A program made the position numbers and the translations under genes. 64,000 bases of DNA, from the NCBI GenBank assembly GCA_013396655.1, contig WBMV01009275.1, forward strand, positions 28,491 to 92,490. Reading direction: 5' to 3'. Positions within the stretch are counted from its first letter, which is position 1. Every line of letters begins with the position of its first letter. The notes under the pieces were generated by a model. That model saw only the letters and a program-made list of their open reading frames with translations. It searched no databases and was not told the origin of the DNA. This stretch comes from Campylorhamphus procurvoides (taxonomy: Eukaryota > Chordata > Aves > Passeriformes > Dendrocolaptidae). Of the stretch, positions 62,723 through 64,000 are shown one piece after another.

Positions 62723-64000
62723 GGTAAGATTAATTTGTGTAAAAGTCAAACACTCACCAGTTTCTAAATCAATTATTGGGCATGTGAATATAACTGACTT
62801 ATGAAGACACACACACACAAAATATGGACTCTTATAAAAGACAAGTCTTGCCTTACAAAACTGCTGATTTTTATTTAAAAAAGACATCTGGTCAAGGTAA
62901 TCTCAATTCAATGAAAAACCTCAGAACAGCTGTAAAGCAACTATTCTTAGCATGTTTTTTACACTTATATTTACTAATAGTTATAGAATTGAGAATATTC
63001 AAAAACGACTGCTTAAAAATGTGGAAAACATGGTAAAAATACTTGTTTCAGTTTTCATAGTGCAAAGATTAAATCAAGAAAATCCCACAGGAATCTGTTC
63101 CAGGCCTTCAGCTGTTCTACATTTTTTAAAATGATGTGGAAATGATGACAGTATTTCTGATTTGACTAAGTCCTTCAGGCCAGTAAAGATGAAGTGTAAC
63201 AGTGAAGAAATACAAGGGGACTTTATGACATTAAGTTCTTATTCAATGACGTTGCAACACAGTTTTGTGAACAAGGCTGTAAAACAATCAATAGTGAGAA
63301 AAAACCCCTCATTGCTGAGAACTGCTCCTTCTGTTACAAGTATCCTTTACTACTGCTTCAAAAATTTAGTCTCAATGATCATAAATCTACAAAATAAAAC
63401 GTTGAAAGTTGGAGATCACTGAGCAAGAAGTAGAGACCAACACATAAAGCATCAGTATATCACGGTTGTTACAAAGGAGTATCTGCACCTTGTGTGGTGT
63501 GTGCATTTCCAGCCTTCCTTCTTCATAAAAGAACATTGTGAAATGGAACAGGTCAAGATGAAGATGAAAAGGCTTCCCAAATGTAGGATATGATATCTGT
63601 GCTGGTAACTCTAGACAAATGATTTTTGCTACTTTATAAAGTTATGATTGGCATGGAGAAAATGAATTGACAAGATACAGTAGGGAAAAAAACAAGCTTA
63701 ACACCAGGAACATTTTTTTCCTCCATCATTAAGTGGGTCCCACATGAAGCATAGTGTATGATTAAAGTTGAAGCAACATATAAAGAGGTGACCGTGAGTT
63801 AAAAAAGCAATGAGAAAAATTATGGAAAGCAAACTCAGCCCAAGATATTGCACACAGAAACATCAAATCAAGCTCAGGAAGTACCAAAATTTCAATAGCC
63901 TAGAGGATGGGAGACTATGTGTTTATGAAGTTTTCATTATTTTATTCAGACCATTGACTTAAAAAATATCAGGGAGCCTTACGGACTGATCAGGAGCGGT
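62723..64000 (+). other. Gene C intron 3, remainder
   Basis: A/T-rich sequence with a short (AC)n at about 62809-62819. I find no counterpart of the 28 nt exon or later exons. Confidence 0.55.

Overview
This window is bird-like nuclear DNA from a tandem cluster of sarcomeric (class II, striated-muscle) myosin heavy chain genes, all on the + strand. The avian call rests on the many CR1 LINE fragments, recognisable by their ...ATTCTGTGATTCTGTG 3' ends and by reverse-transcriptase remnants, and on the compact introns. The species and the exact orthology of each MYH copy cannot be read from the sequence, so I give no gene symbols.

Layout. (1) 158-8980: the 3' part of gene A, 13 coding exons covering about 650 residues of the distal coiled-coil rod, with a proposed small terminal exon and polyA signal. 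(2) 8980-26540: intergenic DNA with CR1 copies, including a 1.6 kb copy with ORF2 remnants, and four short segments that recur in the next intergenic region. (3) 26540-46120: gene B, complete: TATA box, two non-coding 5' exons, 38 coding exons (1942 codons plus stop by my count), polyA signal. It has every motor landmark (P-loop, switch I, switch II, reactive cysteines, lever arm) and a full rod. (4) 46120-60315: the second intergenic region, with the paralogous segments in the same order, CR1 copies and four decayed exons of a lost MYH gene at 56.9-58.25 kb. (5) 60315-64000: the promoter and first three coding exons of gene C, which runs off the window.

The most unusual signal is sequence homogenisation between paralogues. 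One rod exon of gene A is identical in DNA to its gene B counterpart, from acceptor AG to donor, while the flanking exons and introns are strongly diverged. Two further gene A exons look partly homogenised. The first exons of genes B and C share a 610 bp tract, including two introns, with three differences. Short intergenic segments are also nearly identical. The array therefore looks like an old tandem duplication repeatedly patched by gene conversion.

Functionally, each intact gene should encode a heavy chain that dimerises through its rod and assembles into muscle thick filaments, with expression separated by promoter. The promoters of B and C share a conserved proximal block and TATA box but differ at an upstream MEF2-type site. 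Exon boundaries were read by eye from splice sites, frame continuity and comparison between copies. Substitution counts were also made by eye.
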